Under the pieces are notes generated by a model that searched no databases, had not been told where the DNA came from, and saw only the letters and a list, made by a program, of their open reading frames with translations. 64,000 nucleotides of DNA from JADLHS01 sp044225555. Lineage in GTDB: Bacteria; Verrucomicrobiota; Verrucomicrobiia; Limisphaerales; JADLHS01. A program made the translations under genes and the position numbers. Positions within the stretch are counted from its first letter, which is position 1, and every line of letters starts with the position of its first letter. Below are positions 49,506 to 58,983 of this stretch, piece by piece. The DNA lies in NCBI GenBank assembly GCA_044225555.1, contig JBGAIM010000001.1:658833-722832 (forward strand), written 5' to 3'.

Positions 49506-50618
49506 TCAGTTTTTCTTGAAGAAATCCTTGATGACGTCGGCCACGCGCTGGATTTGCGCGTCGGTCAACTCAGGGAAGATCGGCAGGCTGAGACATTCGC
49601 GCGCGGCCTTTTCCGAAACCGGGAACGAGCCTTCCTTGTAGCCGAGATCGGCATAGCACTTTTGCAGATGCAACGGCAGCGGGTAGTGCAATGCACAACC
49701 AACCCCGTTGGCTTCGAGATGTTTCTTGAGATCGTCACGCTTCGGATGGCGCACGACGTAGAGATGCCAGACGCTCTCGGCCCAATTCGCCTGCGTGGGC
49801 AACTTGAGCGGCGTGTCTTTGAGCAATTCCGCGTAACGCTTGGCCACCCGCTGCCGACCGGCAGTCCAACTGTTCAAGTGCGGCAGCTTCACGCCGAGCA
49901 CCGCGCCCTGGATGCCTTCCATGCGGTAGTTGAAGCCCACTTCGTCGTGGTAGTAGCGCACGGTCGAGCCGTGTTCGCGCAACGAGCGCGCGCGCTTGGC
50001 GTACTCGGCGTTGTTGGTAACCAGCGCACCACCTTCGCCCGCGGCACCGAGGTTCTTGCCGGGATAAAAACTGTAACAGGACATCGCCCCAAATGTGCCG
50101 ATGGTCTTGCCTTTGAACTTCGCGCCGTGCGCCTGGCAGGCGTCTTCCACAACCGGCAGATTGTGCTTCTTCGCCACCGCCATGATGCCGTCCACGTCGA
50201 ACGGATGTCCGTAGAGATGCACCGGCACGATGGCCTTGGTGCGCGGGGTAATGGCCTTCTCGATCAGGGCGGGATCTAGATTGAACGTGGCGTCGTCAAT
50301 GTCCACATAGACGGGCTTGGCGTTGACATAAGAGATCGCCCAGCTCGTGGCCACAAACGTGTGGGGCGTGGAGATGACTTCGTCGCCCGGTTTAATGCCG
50401 AGGATCAACATGGCGACGTGCAATGCCGAGGTGCCGCTGTTGAACGCGACGCAATGTTCCGCGCCGCAGTATTTGGCAAAATCTTTTTCGAACTGAACGA
50501 CGTCCGGCCCGAGGCAGAACGAGCAGGCGTCCAGGTTGCGGGCGATGGCGGCGTCAATTTCCTTGCGGAGCGGACGGATTTGCGCGGGTAGGTCGAGATA
50601 CGGGATTTTATCGTGCAT
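49506..50618 (-). CDS. DegT/DnrJ/EryC1 family PLP-dependent aminotransferase
   Basis: 370 residues. Transfers an amino group to a keto-sugar nucleotide in surface-glycan synthesis. The PLP lysine is Lys188 in 'SFYPGKNLGAAGEGG', and 'VVEDACQAHGA' carries the cofactor-ring Asp. 'FNSGTSALHVAMLIL' and 'EHGSTVRYYHDEVGFNYRMEGIQGA' are typical. Full length. It lies upstream, in gene order, of the flippase and glycosyltransferases on the same strand, and probably supplies an amino-deoxy sugar. Confidence 0.92.
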   Translation of the reverse strand: MHDKIPYLDLPAQIRPLRKEIDAAIARNLDACSFCLGPDVVQFEKDFAKYCGAEHCVAFNSGTSALHVAMLILGIKPGDEVISTPHTFVATSWAISYVNAKPVYVDIDDATFNLDPALIEKAITPRTKAIVPVHLYGHPFDVDGIMAVAKKHNLPVVEDACQAHGAKFKGKTIGTFGAMSCYSFYPGKNLGAAGEGGALVTNNAEYAKRARSLREHGSTVRYYHDEVGFNYRMEGIQGAVLGVKLPHLNSWTAGRQRVAKRYAELLKDTPLKLPTQANWAESVWHLYVVRHPKRDDLKKHLEANGVGCALHYPLPLHLQKCYADLGYKEGSFPVSEKAARECLSLPIFPELTDAQIQRVADVIKDFFKKN

Positions 50619-50688
50619 TTGATTTCGATTGTATGGTCGTAAAAACCGGTGGGCAAACTAGCGGATGCGTCACCAGTAGGAAAGTGTT

Positions 50689-51330
50689 TCAATTACCGAC
50701 GGTCATTCCGGAACTTCCGGGACGCGCCGGGTCGGGGTTGGCTTTGAGCCAGGCCTGAATCCGCAGCGACCAGGTGCTCCAGTCCGAGCCATGATCCTCC
50801 CGCAACGTGGCGCGAAGCAATTGTGCGGCGCTGGCGGAATCGGGTGCCGCGGGCGAACGCGCCAATTGCAGCAGCATGGGCAGCTTGATCGAATTGGGCC
50901 GGTGCAGCAGGTCGGCGTAGATGACCTTCCGCGCCTCGGGCGAGATGGCTGAGTTGGTGAGGTAGCCGGCCCACGTTCCGTAGGCCTCATCGGGCAGCAG
51001 ATTCGAAATGTGATGGGCGGTTTCAAATTGTCCCGCCGGCGGCAGGTTGGGGAATTGGGCCAGCAAACTTTTCGCCTGCTCGGTCGGGGACATACCGGAT
51101 CCAAACACATCGCTCACGCCGGTCCGCCAGTTGGCCACCGGGGTGGCTGCGGGAGTCACGGCGGCGGCCACCGGTTTGGCGGTTTCACGCGCACGAACCT
51201 TCACCGTCTCGGCGTTGGACGCTGCGTCTTCGCCCAGCCGGTCCCGCTTGGAAACGGAGTGTTCCCACCAGGCATCCGCAAGGCCCAGCGCCAAGCCAAT
51301 GGCGACGATCCACTTGAAATTGAAACGCAT
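50689..51330 (-). CDS. Membrane-anchored protein of unknown function
   Basis: 213 residues. One N-terminal helix (5-20) anchors the protein. An Ala/Pro-rich linker follows (45-68), then an all-helical region with 'EQAKSLLAQFPNLPPAGQFETAHHISNLLPDEAY' and 'DWSTWSLRIQAWLKANPD'. The helical part looks like a small TPR-like or solenoid segment, without certainty. It is in the same direction as the flippase and aminotransferase. Confidence 0.7.
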   Translation of the reverse strand: MRFNFKWIVAIGLALGLADAWWEHSVSKRDRLGEDAASNAETVKVRARETAKPVAAAVTPAATPVANWRTGVSDVFGSGMSPTEQAKSLLAQFPNLPPAGQFETAHHISNLLPDEAYGTWAGYLTNSAISPEARKVIYADLLHRPNSIKLPMLLQLARSPAAPDSASAAQLLRATLREDHGSDWSTWSLRIQAWLKANPDPARPGSSGMTVGN

Positions 51331-51455
51331 AACCTCCTTGGGAAGCAGGATTTTCGCCAGCGAGAGAGGAAATTCCCGGCTTGGGAAATGATAGCGAAAA
51401 CCGCCGAAACTGACGCTTTTTGGTCCTGTTTAACCACCAGCAACTTCGCCAACTG

Positions 51456-53294
51456 TCACACTTGGAACTGGAGGTCGTACAATTTCTGGTAAACGCCACC
51501 GCGTTTGACCAGTTCATCATGCGTGCCGGTTTCGACAATCCGGCCTTGATCCATGACCACAATCATGTCGGCGTGCAAGATGGTGGATAGCCGATGGGCG
51601 ATGCAGAGCGTGGTGCGGCCCTTCATCAACTCATCCAAGGCGGATTGCACAGCCCGCTCGGACTCTGTATCCAGCGCACTGGTGGCTTCATCCAGAATGA
51701 GGATCGGGGCATTCTTTATGACCGCTCGCGCAATCGCCAGCCGCTGCCGCTGTCCGCCGGACAAGTTCACTCCTTTCTCACCGATGACCGTGTCATAGGC
51801 CTCCGGTTTCTCGACTATGAACTCGTGCGCATGGGCGTGCTTGGCCGCTTCAATGATGTCCGCCTCCGAGGCCCCCGGTCGGCCAAAGGCGATATTGTTC
51901 CGTACCGTGTCGTTGAACAAAATCGTCTCCTGCGTCACCACGGCGATCTGGCTTCGAAGATCCTTCGTGGAGACTTCGCGAATGTCCAGGCCGCCGATGC
52001 GAACCACACCCTTCTGCGGATCATAAAAACGGAGCAACAAATTGGTGAGCGTGGTTTTGCCGGAACCGCTGGCACCCACGAGCGCCACCAACTGGCCGGC
52101 CTTCACCTGCAAACTGACATCTTTGATGACCGTCTTCTCACCGTAAGCAAACTCGATGTTTTCAAAAGTCACCTCGGCGCCGGCGGCCTTGAGCGGCTGG
52201 GGATTAGCGGGCTCGGAAATGCTGCACTGCGTCTCGAGCAATTCGAAGACGCGTTCGCTTGCAGCTTGCGCCTGCAACAGATTGTTCTGGAGCCGCGCCA
52301 GTTGTTTGATGGGGCGATACATCGAGAACATGGCCATCAACATCGTGAGGAAATCGGCATAGTCCGCTCGATTCCGGCCTTGAAAGGCCAGATAAAGGAA
52401 CACCAGCGCCAGCCCGATGGCGCCAAAAGTTTCCAGCAACGGCCCGGGCGTCTCGTTCGCCCGGACGAGCCGCATGTAAAGTCCGACGACCTTCGCGGAA
52501 GCGGCGCGGAACTGTTCAGCGACAATTTGCTCCAGGTTGTAAGCCTTGATGATCCGATTGCCCGTGAAGGATTCGACCATGACGTTGGACAGCTCGGCAA
52601 GTTGCGTTTGCATGCCGCGGGCACTGCGTCGCGCCTTGCGGCCGTAGATGGCAATGGGAATGACACACAGCGGCATGACCACCAGCGAGATGCCGGTCAA
52701 CTTGGGATCCTTCCACAGCAACAACACGATCAGGCCGATCAGCGTGGCGGGATCTTTTACGATGGTCTCCGTGGCTTTGCTGATGATGTTTTGCAGGGTG
52801 CCCGTGTCGTTCATGGTGCGCGCCATGAGTTCCCCGGTGTTGGTGCGCGCAAAGAAGCCGGACGACAGATTCATGAGATGACCGAACAGCCGCACGCGGA
52901 GGTCGGTGATCGCCCGGATGGCCACCCATTGCAGACAGTACGAATTCAGGTAGCCCAGCAAACCGCGCAGGAAAACAAACAGGGGAATCACGCTCACCAG
53001 GAGAATCACCGCGCCGGAGTTTGTTTTCACCTCGGACGCCAGCGCTTGTTGCGCGGCGGTCAGCCAGTCGAGGAACACCTGCGGAATCAGATCGCGGGCG
53101 AAGTCCGGCAAATCCTTCAGCATCTTCGGCACGGACACTTTTTCCGGGGAGAAGATGAGGTGAAACACTCCGGTGAAAACGACAATCGCCAGCGGCTCCA
53201 CCAGTCCGGCCAAAATGCCGATGAACACGCCCAGCCCGAGTCGGAAGCGGTAGGGCTTGACGAGTACGGCCAGGTGTTTGATGAATTTAGTCAT
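51456..53294 (-). CDS. MsbA-like ABC exporter (lipid/glycolipid flippase)
   Basis: 612 residues from the ATG at 53294. The N-terminal six-helix membrane domain (about 15-345) is followed by a nucleotide-binding domain: Walker A GASGSGKT (407-414), signature 'NLSGGQRQRLAIARAVI' and Walker B 'ILILDEATSALDTESE'. The N-terminal part has an extended loop (50-95). The half-transporter works as a homodimer. By family and by location in a glycan locus it probably flips lipid A-core or a lipid-linked glycan. Confidence 0.92.
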   Translation of the reverse strand: MTKFIKHLAVLVKPYRFRLGLGVFIGILAGLVEPLAIVVFTGVFHLIFSPEKVSVPKMLKDLPDFARDLIPQVFLDWLTAAQQALASEVKTNSGAVILLVSVIPLFVFLRGLLGYLNSYCLQWVAIRAITDLRVRLFGHLMNLSSGFFARTNTGELMARTMNDTGTLQNIISKATETIVKDPATLIGLIVLLLWKDPKLTGISLVVMPLCVIPIAIYGRKARRSARGMQTQLAELSNVMVESFTGNRIIKAYNLEQIVAEQFRAASAKVVGLYMRLVRANETPGPLLETFGAIGLALVFLYLAFQGRNRADYADFLTMLMAMFSMYRPIKQLARLQNNLLQAQAASERVFELLETQCSISEPANPQPLKAAGAEVTFENIEFAYGEKTVIKDVSLQVKAGQLVALVGASGSGKTTLTNLLLRFYDPQKGVVRIGGLDIREVSTKDLRSQIAVVTQETILFNDTVRNNIAFGRPGASEADIIEAAKHAHAHEFIVEKPEAYDTVIGEKGVNLSGGQRQRLAIARAVIKNAPILILDEATSALDTESERAVQSALDELMKGRTTLCIAHRLSTILHADMIVVMDQGRIVETGTHDELVKRGGVYQKLYDLQFQV

Positions 53295-53326
53295 CCGCAG
53301 GAAAAATATGCGCAACCGCGCGCGCG

Positions 53327-54427
53327 CTAGGCGAGTTTATTATTACCCAACGCCGCGCCCCCGGACGCTCCCAGCTTTTCGAACACCGCCGCCTCGACAG
53401 CGCGAACCGCGATCCGGCTGAGACAATCGGCGCGTTGGGTTTCCGCACACGGTTGCTTCGGCTGATTCACACAAACGCAGGCGGCGCGGAACACGTGATG
53501 CGCCGGCCCCGTGGGGGTCCAGGCGCTGGCATCGTGATAGTCCCGGAACAACGAAACAGTGGGCAGCCCCACGGCGACGGCGAGATGCAGCACGCCGGAA
53601 TCCGCCCCCACGTGCAGCCGGCAACGCTGCAAGACCGCCGCGAGTTCGGCGATACTCAAACCGCTCAAACCGGTCAGCCGCTCGCTCGCAATGGCCTGGG
53701 TCAGGGATTGCAACCGCTCCTGTTCGCGAGGTTGTGGACTCGCGGTGGCGACCAACCGCAGTTGGGGATTGCCCGCCAACAATTGTTTTGCCAATCCGAT
53801 CCAGTTCTCCATCGGCCATTCCTTGAGCCGACTGCTGGCGTTGATCGAAAAATGGATCGCCCCGCTGGGCAGGAGCGATTCGGCTTTGCGTTTGGACTCC
53901 TCCGGCAGCGAGAAATCCCAGCGGGGCGCAGACAAACTCAGTCCGCATGCCGCGAGCACTTTGAGGTGTTGCTCGCTAATCGGCATCTCTGCGGGCTGGC
54001 GCGGCACCCAATTTGGAATCAACCAGGCTCGCCAGAATTGCTTTCGCGGTCCGGTATGAGCCACACGGTAACGCGCGCCGGTCAAGGCGGTCCAAAGAAT
54101 GGTTCGATCCGAACTGCTGAGATTGATCGCGAAATCGAAGCGTTCCCGGCGCATGGCCTTCACGGTTTCCCAATCCCGCCGCCAGTTCGACTGCCGCGGA
54201 TTTCGCGCCACCGGCCAGATCCGGTGCACGCACGGAACGAGCCGGATGATCTCACAGCCCAGGGGTGTGGCCGCGACATGCAGCTCCGCCGCCGGGTAGT
54301 TGCGCTTGATTTCCCACAAGGCCGGGATGAGGTGGATGGAATCGCCCAGAAAGCCGAGGGCCACCACAATGAGCTTCCGCGCCGAGCGGGTCTGCTCGAA
54401 GAACGTGGTCAAGGGCGCGATTGGCAT
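53327..54427 (-). CDS. Glycosyltransferase family 9 (heptosyltransferase-like)
   Basis: 366 residues from the ATG at 54427, which overlaps the asnB end by 19 bp; the longer upstream frame is a shadow of asnB. GT9 motifs are 'IVVALGFLGDSIHLIPAL' at the N-terminus, 'ISINASSRLKEWPMENW'-like region near 200-215, and 'CRLHVGADSGVLHLAVAVGLPTVSLF' at the nucleotide-sugar site. A Cys-rich segment 'CVCVNQPKQPCAE' is near 330. GT9 enzymes add heptoses or similar to LPS cores. Confidence 0.88.
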   Translation of the reverse strand: MPIAPLTTFFEQTRSARKLIVVALGFLGDSIHLIPALWEIKRNYPAAELHVAATPLGCEIIRLVPCVHRIWPVARNPRQSNWRRDWETVKAMRRERFDFAINLSSSDRTILWTALTGARYRVAHTGPRKQFWRAWLIPNWVPRQPAEMPISEQHLKVLAACGLSLSAPRWDFSLPEESKRKAESLLPSGAIHFSINASSRLKEWPMENWIGLAKQLLAGNPQLRLVATASPQPREQERLQSLTQAIASERLTGLSGLSIAELAAVLQRCRLHVGADSGVLHLAVAVGLPTVSLFRDYHDASAWTPTGPAHHVFRAACVCVNQPKQPCAETQRADCLSRIAVRAVEAAVFEKLGASGGAALGNNKLA

Positions 54428-56364
54428 ACTTGATTCACCGGGAGCGCCGCCGGGTTGGCCGGAGCCGCCGCGTCTTTGAGATGGTGGTCGAGCCACTGCT
54501 GGAACATAAACAGCGTCCACAGCGGCTTGCGATTGTCCTTGGTTCCCCGCAGGTGTTCTTCCAGCAATCGGGCCACAGTTCGCGGTTGAAAAATGCCCTG
54601 TTGCCGGAGCCGCGGTTCGGCGAGGGCGTCTTGGAGCAGGTCGCGCAACTCGCCGCGAAACCATTTGGCGACCGGGATGCCAAACCCCTTTTTGCCTCGG
54701 GCGAGGATCTCCGACGGCAGCTTGCCTTGCATCGCCTGCTTGAGAATGAACTTGGTCTTGGTGCCTCTCAATTTGAGATTGAAGGGAATCGAGTTCACGA
54801 ACTCCACAAAAGTGTAATCCAGGAATGGGGCGCGCGCTTCGAGCGCACACGCCATGCTGGCGCGATCCGTCTTCACGAGAATGTTCTCGGCCAGATAAAA
54901 CTTGCAGTACTCGTAGATCAGCCTCTCCCCCGGGTGAGCGGTGGAACAATGATTTTGCGCTTCCAGGATATCCTCGTATTGATCCAACTCGCTGGGATCG
55001 CCGGCCAAAACCGTGCTCTGCTCCTCGGGGGTAAACGACCCCAGCCACACCTGGTTTCGGAACTCCGGACGGTAGCCGACGCCGCGCAGGAAGCTCTTCA
55101 ATTTGAAATCCAGGCTGAAGTTCTCATGCGAAACCGGCAGCCTTTCAGCCAGGGGTCGAACCAGACGCTCGTGAACGAACCTCGGCATACGGTAGAGCCG
55201 AGCCAGCCGATCGGCCAGAAAGGTCGGGTAACCGGCAAACAGTTCGTCCCCCCCGTCGCCGCCGAGGGCGACCGTCACGTGCCGCCGCGTGAAGCGCGAG
55301 AGCAGATAGGTCGGAATGACCGAGGCATCGGCAAAGGGCTCATCGAGAAACGCCGCCACCTCCGGCACCATGTCCAACAAAGCCCGGCCTTGGAGAACTT
55401 CCTCGTGGTGGTCAGTTCCAAAGAACTCCGCGACGCGACGCGCATGCTGTGACTCATCAAAGGATTTCTCCTCGAAGCCGATCGCGAAAGTCTTGACCTG
55501 TGTCGCAGGCCTGAGTTCGGCCATCATCGCTACAAGGGAGCTTGAATCGATGCCACCGCTGAGGAACACACCGAGCGGGACATCGCTGATAAGCCGCAGG
55601 CGTACCGCTTGCTTGAGGCGCTCGCGCAGTTCCTCGGCCAACTCCGCCTCGGTGCGGCCTGAGCTGCGGTCAGGAAACTTCAGGTCCCAATACCGTTGCA
55701 CGCGGCTCTGTCCGCTTTTCCAAAGCAGCGAATGACCGGCCGCAAGTTTGCGAATGCCTTTGAGGATCGAGTGGGGCGCGGGCACGTATTCGTAGGCCAG
55801 AAAGCGGCTCAGGCTGCGGTGGTCCAGTTCCCGGGGGCAGTCGGGATGCTGCACCAGGGCCTTGAGCTCAGAGCCGAAGAGGAATTGCGTCGGGGTGTCC
55901 CGGTAATAGAGCGGTTTCTTGCCCAGGCGGTCGCGCGCGAGGAACAAGCACTGGCTCTTGCAGTCCCAGATCGCGAACGCAAACATCCCGTTCGCGCGAT
56001 TCACACATTCCGGACCGACTTCTTCATATAGATGCAGGAGGGTCTCGACGTCAGAATGCGTGCGAAAGCGGTGGCCTCGCGCCTCCAATTCCTGGCGCAA
56101 CTCGAGATGGTTGTAGATCTCTCCGTTGCAAACGATCCAGAGGGATCCATCCTCATTCGACATGGGCTGCCGCCCTCCACTCAGGTCGATGATCGAAAGC
56201 CGGCGAAAACCAAATCCCACCGAGGAGGCCACGCTGCCGGTGGCGTCGGCCACGTAATAACTCTCGTCATCCGGTCCCCGGTGACGCAGGGCGTTGGTCA
56301 TGCGGGCAAGCGCCACGCGATCCACCGGGCCGTCGGTCTCAACAATGCCGGCGATGCCACACAT
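54409..56364 (-). CDS. asnB: Asparagine synthase (glutamine-hydrolysing)-type amidotransferase
   Basis: 651 residues. Cys2 (MCGIAGIVE) is the glutaminase nucleophile. 'RHRGPDDESYY' and 'IVCNGEIYNHLELRQELEARGH' belong to the N-terminal glutaminase domain (about 1-210). The synthetase domain has the PP-loop SGGIDSS (269-275) and 'GGDGGDELFAGYPTF'. The C-terminal tail is 30-40 residues longer than plain AsnB. It is embedded in a glycan locus between a GT9 and a GT2 gene. Besides asparagine it could amidate uronic acids, as WbpS-type enzymes are thought to do in O-antigen loci. Confidence 0.9.
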   Translation of the reverse strand: MCGIAGIVETDGPVDRVALARMTNALRHRGPDDESYYVADATGSVASSVGFGFRRLSIIDLSGGRQPMSNEDGSLWIVCNGEIYNHLELRQELEARGHRFRTHSDVETLLHLYEEVGPECVNRANGMFAFAIWDCKSQCLFLARDRLGKKPLYYRDTPTQFLFGSELKALVQHPDCPRELDHRSLSRFLAYEYVPAPHSILKGIRKLAAGHSLLWKSGQSRVQRYWDLKFPDRSSGRTEAELAEELRERLKQAVRLRLISDVPLGVFLSGGIDSSSLVAMMAELRPATQVKTFAIGFEEKSFDESQHARRVAEFFGTDHHEEVLQGRALLDMVPEVAAFLDEPFADASVIPTYLLSRFTRRHVTVALGGDGGDELFAGYPTFLADRLARLYRMPRFVHERLVRPLAERLPVSHENFSLDFKLKSFLRGVGYRPEFRNQVWLGSFTPEEQSTVLAGDPSELDQYEDILEAQNHCSTAHPGERLIYEYCKFYLAENILVKTDRASMACALEARAPFLDYTFVEFVNSIPFNLKLRGTKTKFILKQAMQGKLPSEILARGKKGFGIPVAKWFRGELRDLLQDALAEPRLRQQGIFQPRTVARLLEEHLRGTKDNRKPLWTLFMFQQWLDHHLKDAAAPANPAALPVNQVCQSRP

Positions 56365-56370
56365 GCTGGG

Positions 56371-57390
56371 TTAGAACTTCGCGGGAAGTGGTGCGCGACC
56401 GGGGTTTCCGGTCGCCGGAGCGTCCGCCAATGGTTCGTCGAAGTTCTTCAGGTCGCGCACGTGGTAAATGGGCTTGCCCTGCGATTCGTGGTAAGTACGC
56501 ACGATGAGCTCGGCCAGCAACCCCATCATGACAAAATTCACACTCAGCGTGGCCAGCAGGACGGCGATCAAAATGAAAGGATTGTTGTGGACATACACTC
56601 CCCAGGCCCATTTTTCCCAGAGTGTTTCACCCCCGGCGAGCACCGCGCCCGCGAAGAGCGCCACGCCGATGCCACCGAACATGTACAGCGGCTTGGTGGA
56701 AAAATCCGCCAGGAACTTCACGGTGATCAGGTCCAGGACAACTTTGAAGCTGCGCTTGAGCCCATATTTGCTTTGGCCGAACTGGCGAGCGTGGTGGGTG
56801 ACCGGAACCTCGCAGATGCGGGCGCCCATCAGGTTGGCCAGTGCGGGTATGAAACGATGCATCTCCCCGTAGAGACGGGTGCCTTTAAGAATCTCCGCCC
56901 GGTAAGCTTTGATGGAGCAGCCGGTATCGTGCAGCTTCACGCCGGTCATCATGACGATGAGCCGGTTTGCGATGCGCGAGGCCAGCTTGCGCAATACTTC
57001 CTTGTCCTGCCGCCCCTTTCGCCAGCCGCTTACAATGTCGTAGCCCTCATCCAACTTGGCGAGAAGGAGCGGGATATCGACTGGATCGTTTTGCAGGTCG
57101 CCGTCCATCGGGATGATGACTCGACCGCAGGCATGGTCGAAGCCCGCCGCCATGGCCGCCGTTTGCCCGAAATTGCGGCGGAAATTGATGACCTTGGCCT
57201 GCTTGTCGAGCGCGGCCACCCGGCAGAGCGCGGCATAGGTGGCGTCGGTGCTGCCGTCGTTCACAAAAATGATTTCGTAGCCCAATTTCAGTGGCGCGAG
57301 CGTTTTTGTCAGCTTCTCGTAGAGCGGTGGAATGCTTTCCTCCTCATTGAAGAGTGGGATGACAATCGACAGGTCTATTTGACTGGGCAT
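56371..57390 (-). CDS. Membrane-anchored GT2 glycosyltransferase (GtrB/DPM1/ArnC-like)
   Basis: 339 residues. N-terminal GT2 domain: 'LSIVIPLFNEEESIPPLYEKL', 'IIFVNDGSTDATYAAL' (D-x-S), 'IIPMDGDLQNDPVDIP' with the catalytic D-x-D type motif, and 'VSGWRKGRQDKEVLRKLASRIANRLI'. Two C-terminal membrane helices (about 228-250 and 265-290) are typical of polyprenyl-phosphate mannose or glucose synthases. It would load a sugar onto undecaprenyl phosphate. It lies 6 bp upstream of asnB. Confidence 0.93.
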   Translation of the reverse strand: MPSQIDLSIVIPLFNEEESIPPLYEKLTKTLAPLKLGYEIIFVNDGSTDATYAALCRVAALDKQAKVINFRRNFGQTAAMAAGFDHACGRVIIPMDGDLQNDPVDIPLLLAKLDEGYDIVSGWRKGRQDKEVLRKLASRIANRLIVMMTGVKLHDTGCSIKAYRAEILKGTRLYGEMHRFIPALANLMGARICEVPVTHHARQFGQSKYGLKRSFKVVLDLITVKFLADFSTKPLYMFGGIGVALFAGAVLAGGETLWEKWAWGVYVHNNPFILIAVLLATLSVNFVMMGLLAELIVRTYHESQGKPIYHVRDLKNFDEPLADAPATGNPGRAPLPAKF

Positions 57391-57418
57391 AACGGGCTGA
57401 AAAGATCGAGGCCGCCGT

Positions 57419-58699
57419 TCAACCGCTTCCAGCGGCGGACGGGGTTGCGCCCGGCTGCGGCGGGATGGTCATTTGCCCTCCGTTCCGCACGGCCGGCTGC
57501 CAGGTAAAGTGCGCGAGCAGGATCACGAACACAATGGTGACGAACGGGTGCCAGAACAGGGCGAAATAATTTCCGAAGAGCGGCCGGACGATATTCGGCA
57601 GGAGACCCATGCTGAGAGCCATTCCCACCAAAACCCAGCCACGCCAGCGGGCCGCCTGGGATTCGGGGTCAAACAGGAACCACACCGCCCAGGCACCGAG
57701 GGCCGGCGCCAGGATGGCGAAGCTGTTGGCCTCATTCATCGGATTGAACAACATCAGGTAGGCCGTGGCCAGAGCGTACAGCCACAAGGCTGGCAACGGC
57801 TCGCGCAGGCGACGGGCGCCCAGCCACCACAGACCGGCGGTCAGCCCTCCTGCCAGCACCCGGACCAGCTTGGAAACGCCAGGACTCAGCGGAGTGCCGA
57901 AGGTGCGCAACAGCCCATTGATATCGGCAAACCGGTGCTCGGTGACGACGGCGCAGGCCTGGAGATTGGTCCACGCGTCCCGGTATTGTGACCAAACGTA
58001 ATCCGGACGACCAAAGAGAAACGGAAACAGCGCCAACCCCAGCAGTGCCACTGGTAGTCGCCAGCGCAGGGGCGCGTAAAAGATCGGGGCGAGCATCAGC
58101 ACCACAATCCCCAGCGGCTTGATCGCGGTTAGCAGCGCAATCAACGCGGCCGCCAACCACCACCGATGGCCGAGAATGGCGGCGATAGCCAGCAGGGTGA
58201 CGCCGCCAAACTGCGCGTTGGCATTGCCGTTGCGCAATGCCGACATGCAGAGCGGCATCGACAAAAGTGTTGCCCACAAGAACGGGCGCTCAGGGGCCGC
58301 TCGGAACAGCGCACGGACCACCTGCCAGAGCCCTCCAGCCAAAGCAACCGCCGCCAGCAACCGCCAGAGCACTTCGCCCAGCGCGAAGGGCAGCGCGTGA
58401 AAGGGGCTGAACAAGATCGCAAAATGTGGCAGATAATTCATCCCGCCGGGTCCAGCATAAAGACTCTGCCCAACCCACCAATGACTGGCGGCATAATGAT
58501 AACTGTCTATGGTGACCGTCCGGTGCGTCGGGCGCGATGCTACCATGATACTGACCACCACCATGGGGATGACCCATAACGCCACGGCCATCAAAAGGGC
58601 TGGGCGCGCGGCGCGTGGCCAATGCTCGAGCCTGTTGATTTCGGTTACGGACGACGAAGCCATCTGGATAACCGCCATCGTTTCAAACCCGGGAATCAT
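57419..58699 (-). CDS. GT87/DUF2029-type integral membrane glycosyltransferase
   Basis: 426 residues; starts at 58678 or 58663 are also possible. About 9-11 hydrophobic helices. 'TIDSYHYAASHWWVGQSLY' carries the acidic residue in the first extracytoplasmic loop that GT-C enzymes use. 'AIKPLGIVVLMLAPI' and 'ITEHRFADINGLLRTF'-like segments match the GT87 family. Such enzymes use polyprenyl-phosphate sugars as donors, which pairs well with the GT2 just downstream. Confidence 0.82.
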   Translation of the reverse strand: MIPGFETMAVIQMASSSVTEINRLEHWPRAARPALLMAVALWVIPMVVVSIMVASRPTHRTVTIDSYHYAASHWWVGQSLYAGPGGMNYLPHFAILFSPFHALPFALGEVLWRLLAAVALAGGLWQVVRALFRAAPERPFLWATLLSMPLCMSALRNGNANAQFGGVTLLAIAAILGHRWWLAAALIALLTAIKPLGIVVLMLAPIFYAPLRWRLPVALLGLALFPFLFGRPDYVWSQYRDAWTNLQACAVVTEHRFADINGLLRTFGTPLSPGVSKLVRVLAGGLTAGLWWLGARRLREPLPALWLYALATAYLMLFNPMNEANSFAILAPALGAWAVWFLFDPESQAARWRGWVLVGMALSMGLLPNIVRPLFGNYFALFWHPFVTIVFVILLAHFTWQPAVRNGGQMTIPPQPGATPSAAGSG

Positions 58700-58983
58700 G
58701 TCGAGTCAAAAACGAAGGAGTGCGGGAGCACCGGCCGGAAAAGGCGCGGCGCCGCGCCGAGGCAGCCACAGCGAGGAGGCTTGCCTTACTTTCGCTCTAA
58801 GCACATTCTTGGCTTACGCTCTCGAACGAGCAAATGAATCTCAAAAACATTCAAATCCGACGCGCCCTGCCCGAAGTCCGGCGACCCCGGTTGACCAGAA
58901 AGTTTTTTTGGCGGGCGCGCGGGCGCATTCCCCGGACTGGTTGAAGGACCGGGTGATTTTCGAATTGTGCCGGCCATTTCTCC
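58700..58983. other. Intergenic region between divergent glycan transcription units
   Basis: 284 bp with no supported gene. It must hold the promoters for the minus-strand unit (57419-58699) and the plus-strand unit (58984 onward). A 16-bp perfect GC palindrome (GGCGCGGCGCCGCGCC, 58743-58758) is present; no clear -35/-10 pair was recognised. Confidence 0.5.

Noticed and set aside
54428..55048. Upstream extension of the GT9 frame within asnB
   Set aside because: It is an antiphase reading of asnB with Arg/Pro-rich sequence; the ATG at 54427 starts the conserved GT9 sequence.
56032..57507. 491-residue plus-strand ORF opposite asnB and the GT2 gene
   Set aside because: It spans two well-supported minus-strand genes and has no recognisable domain.
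58743..58758. Perfect 16-bp GC palindrome as an operator or attachment site
   Set aside because: Such palindromes arise easily in GC-rich DNA and nothing else supports a binding site.
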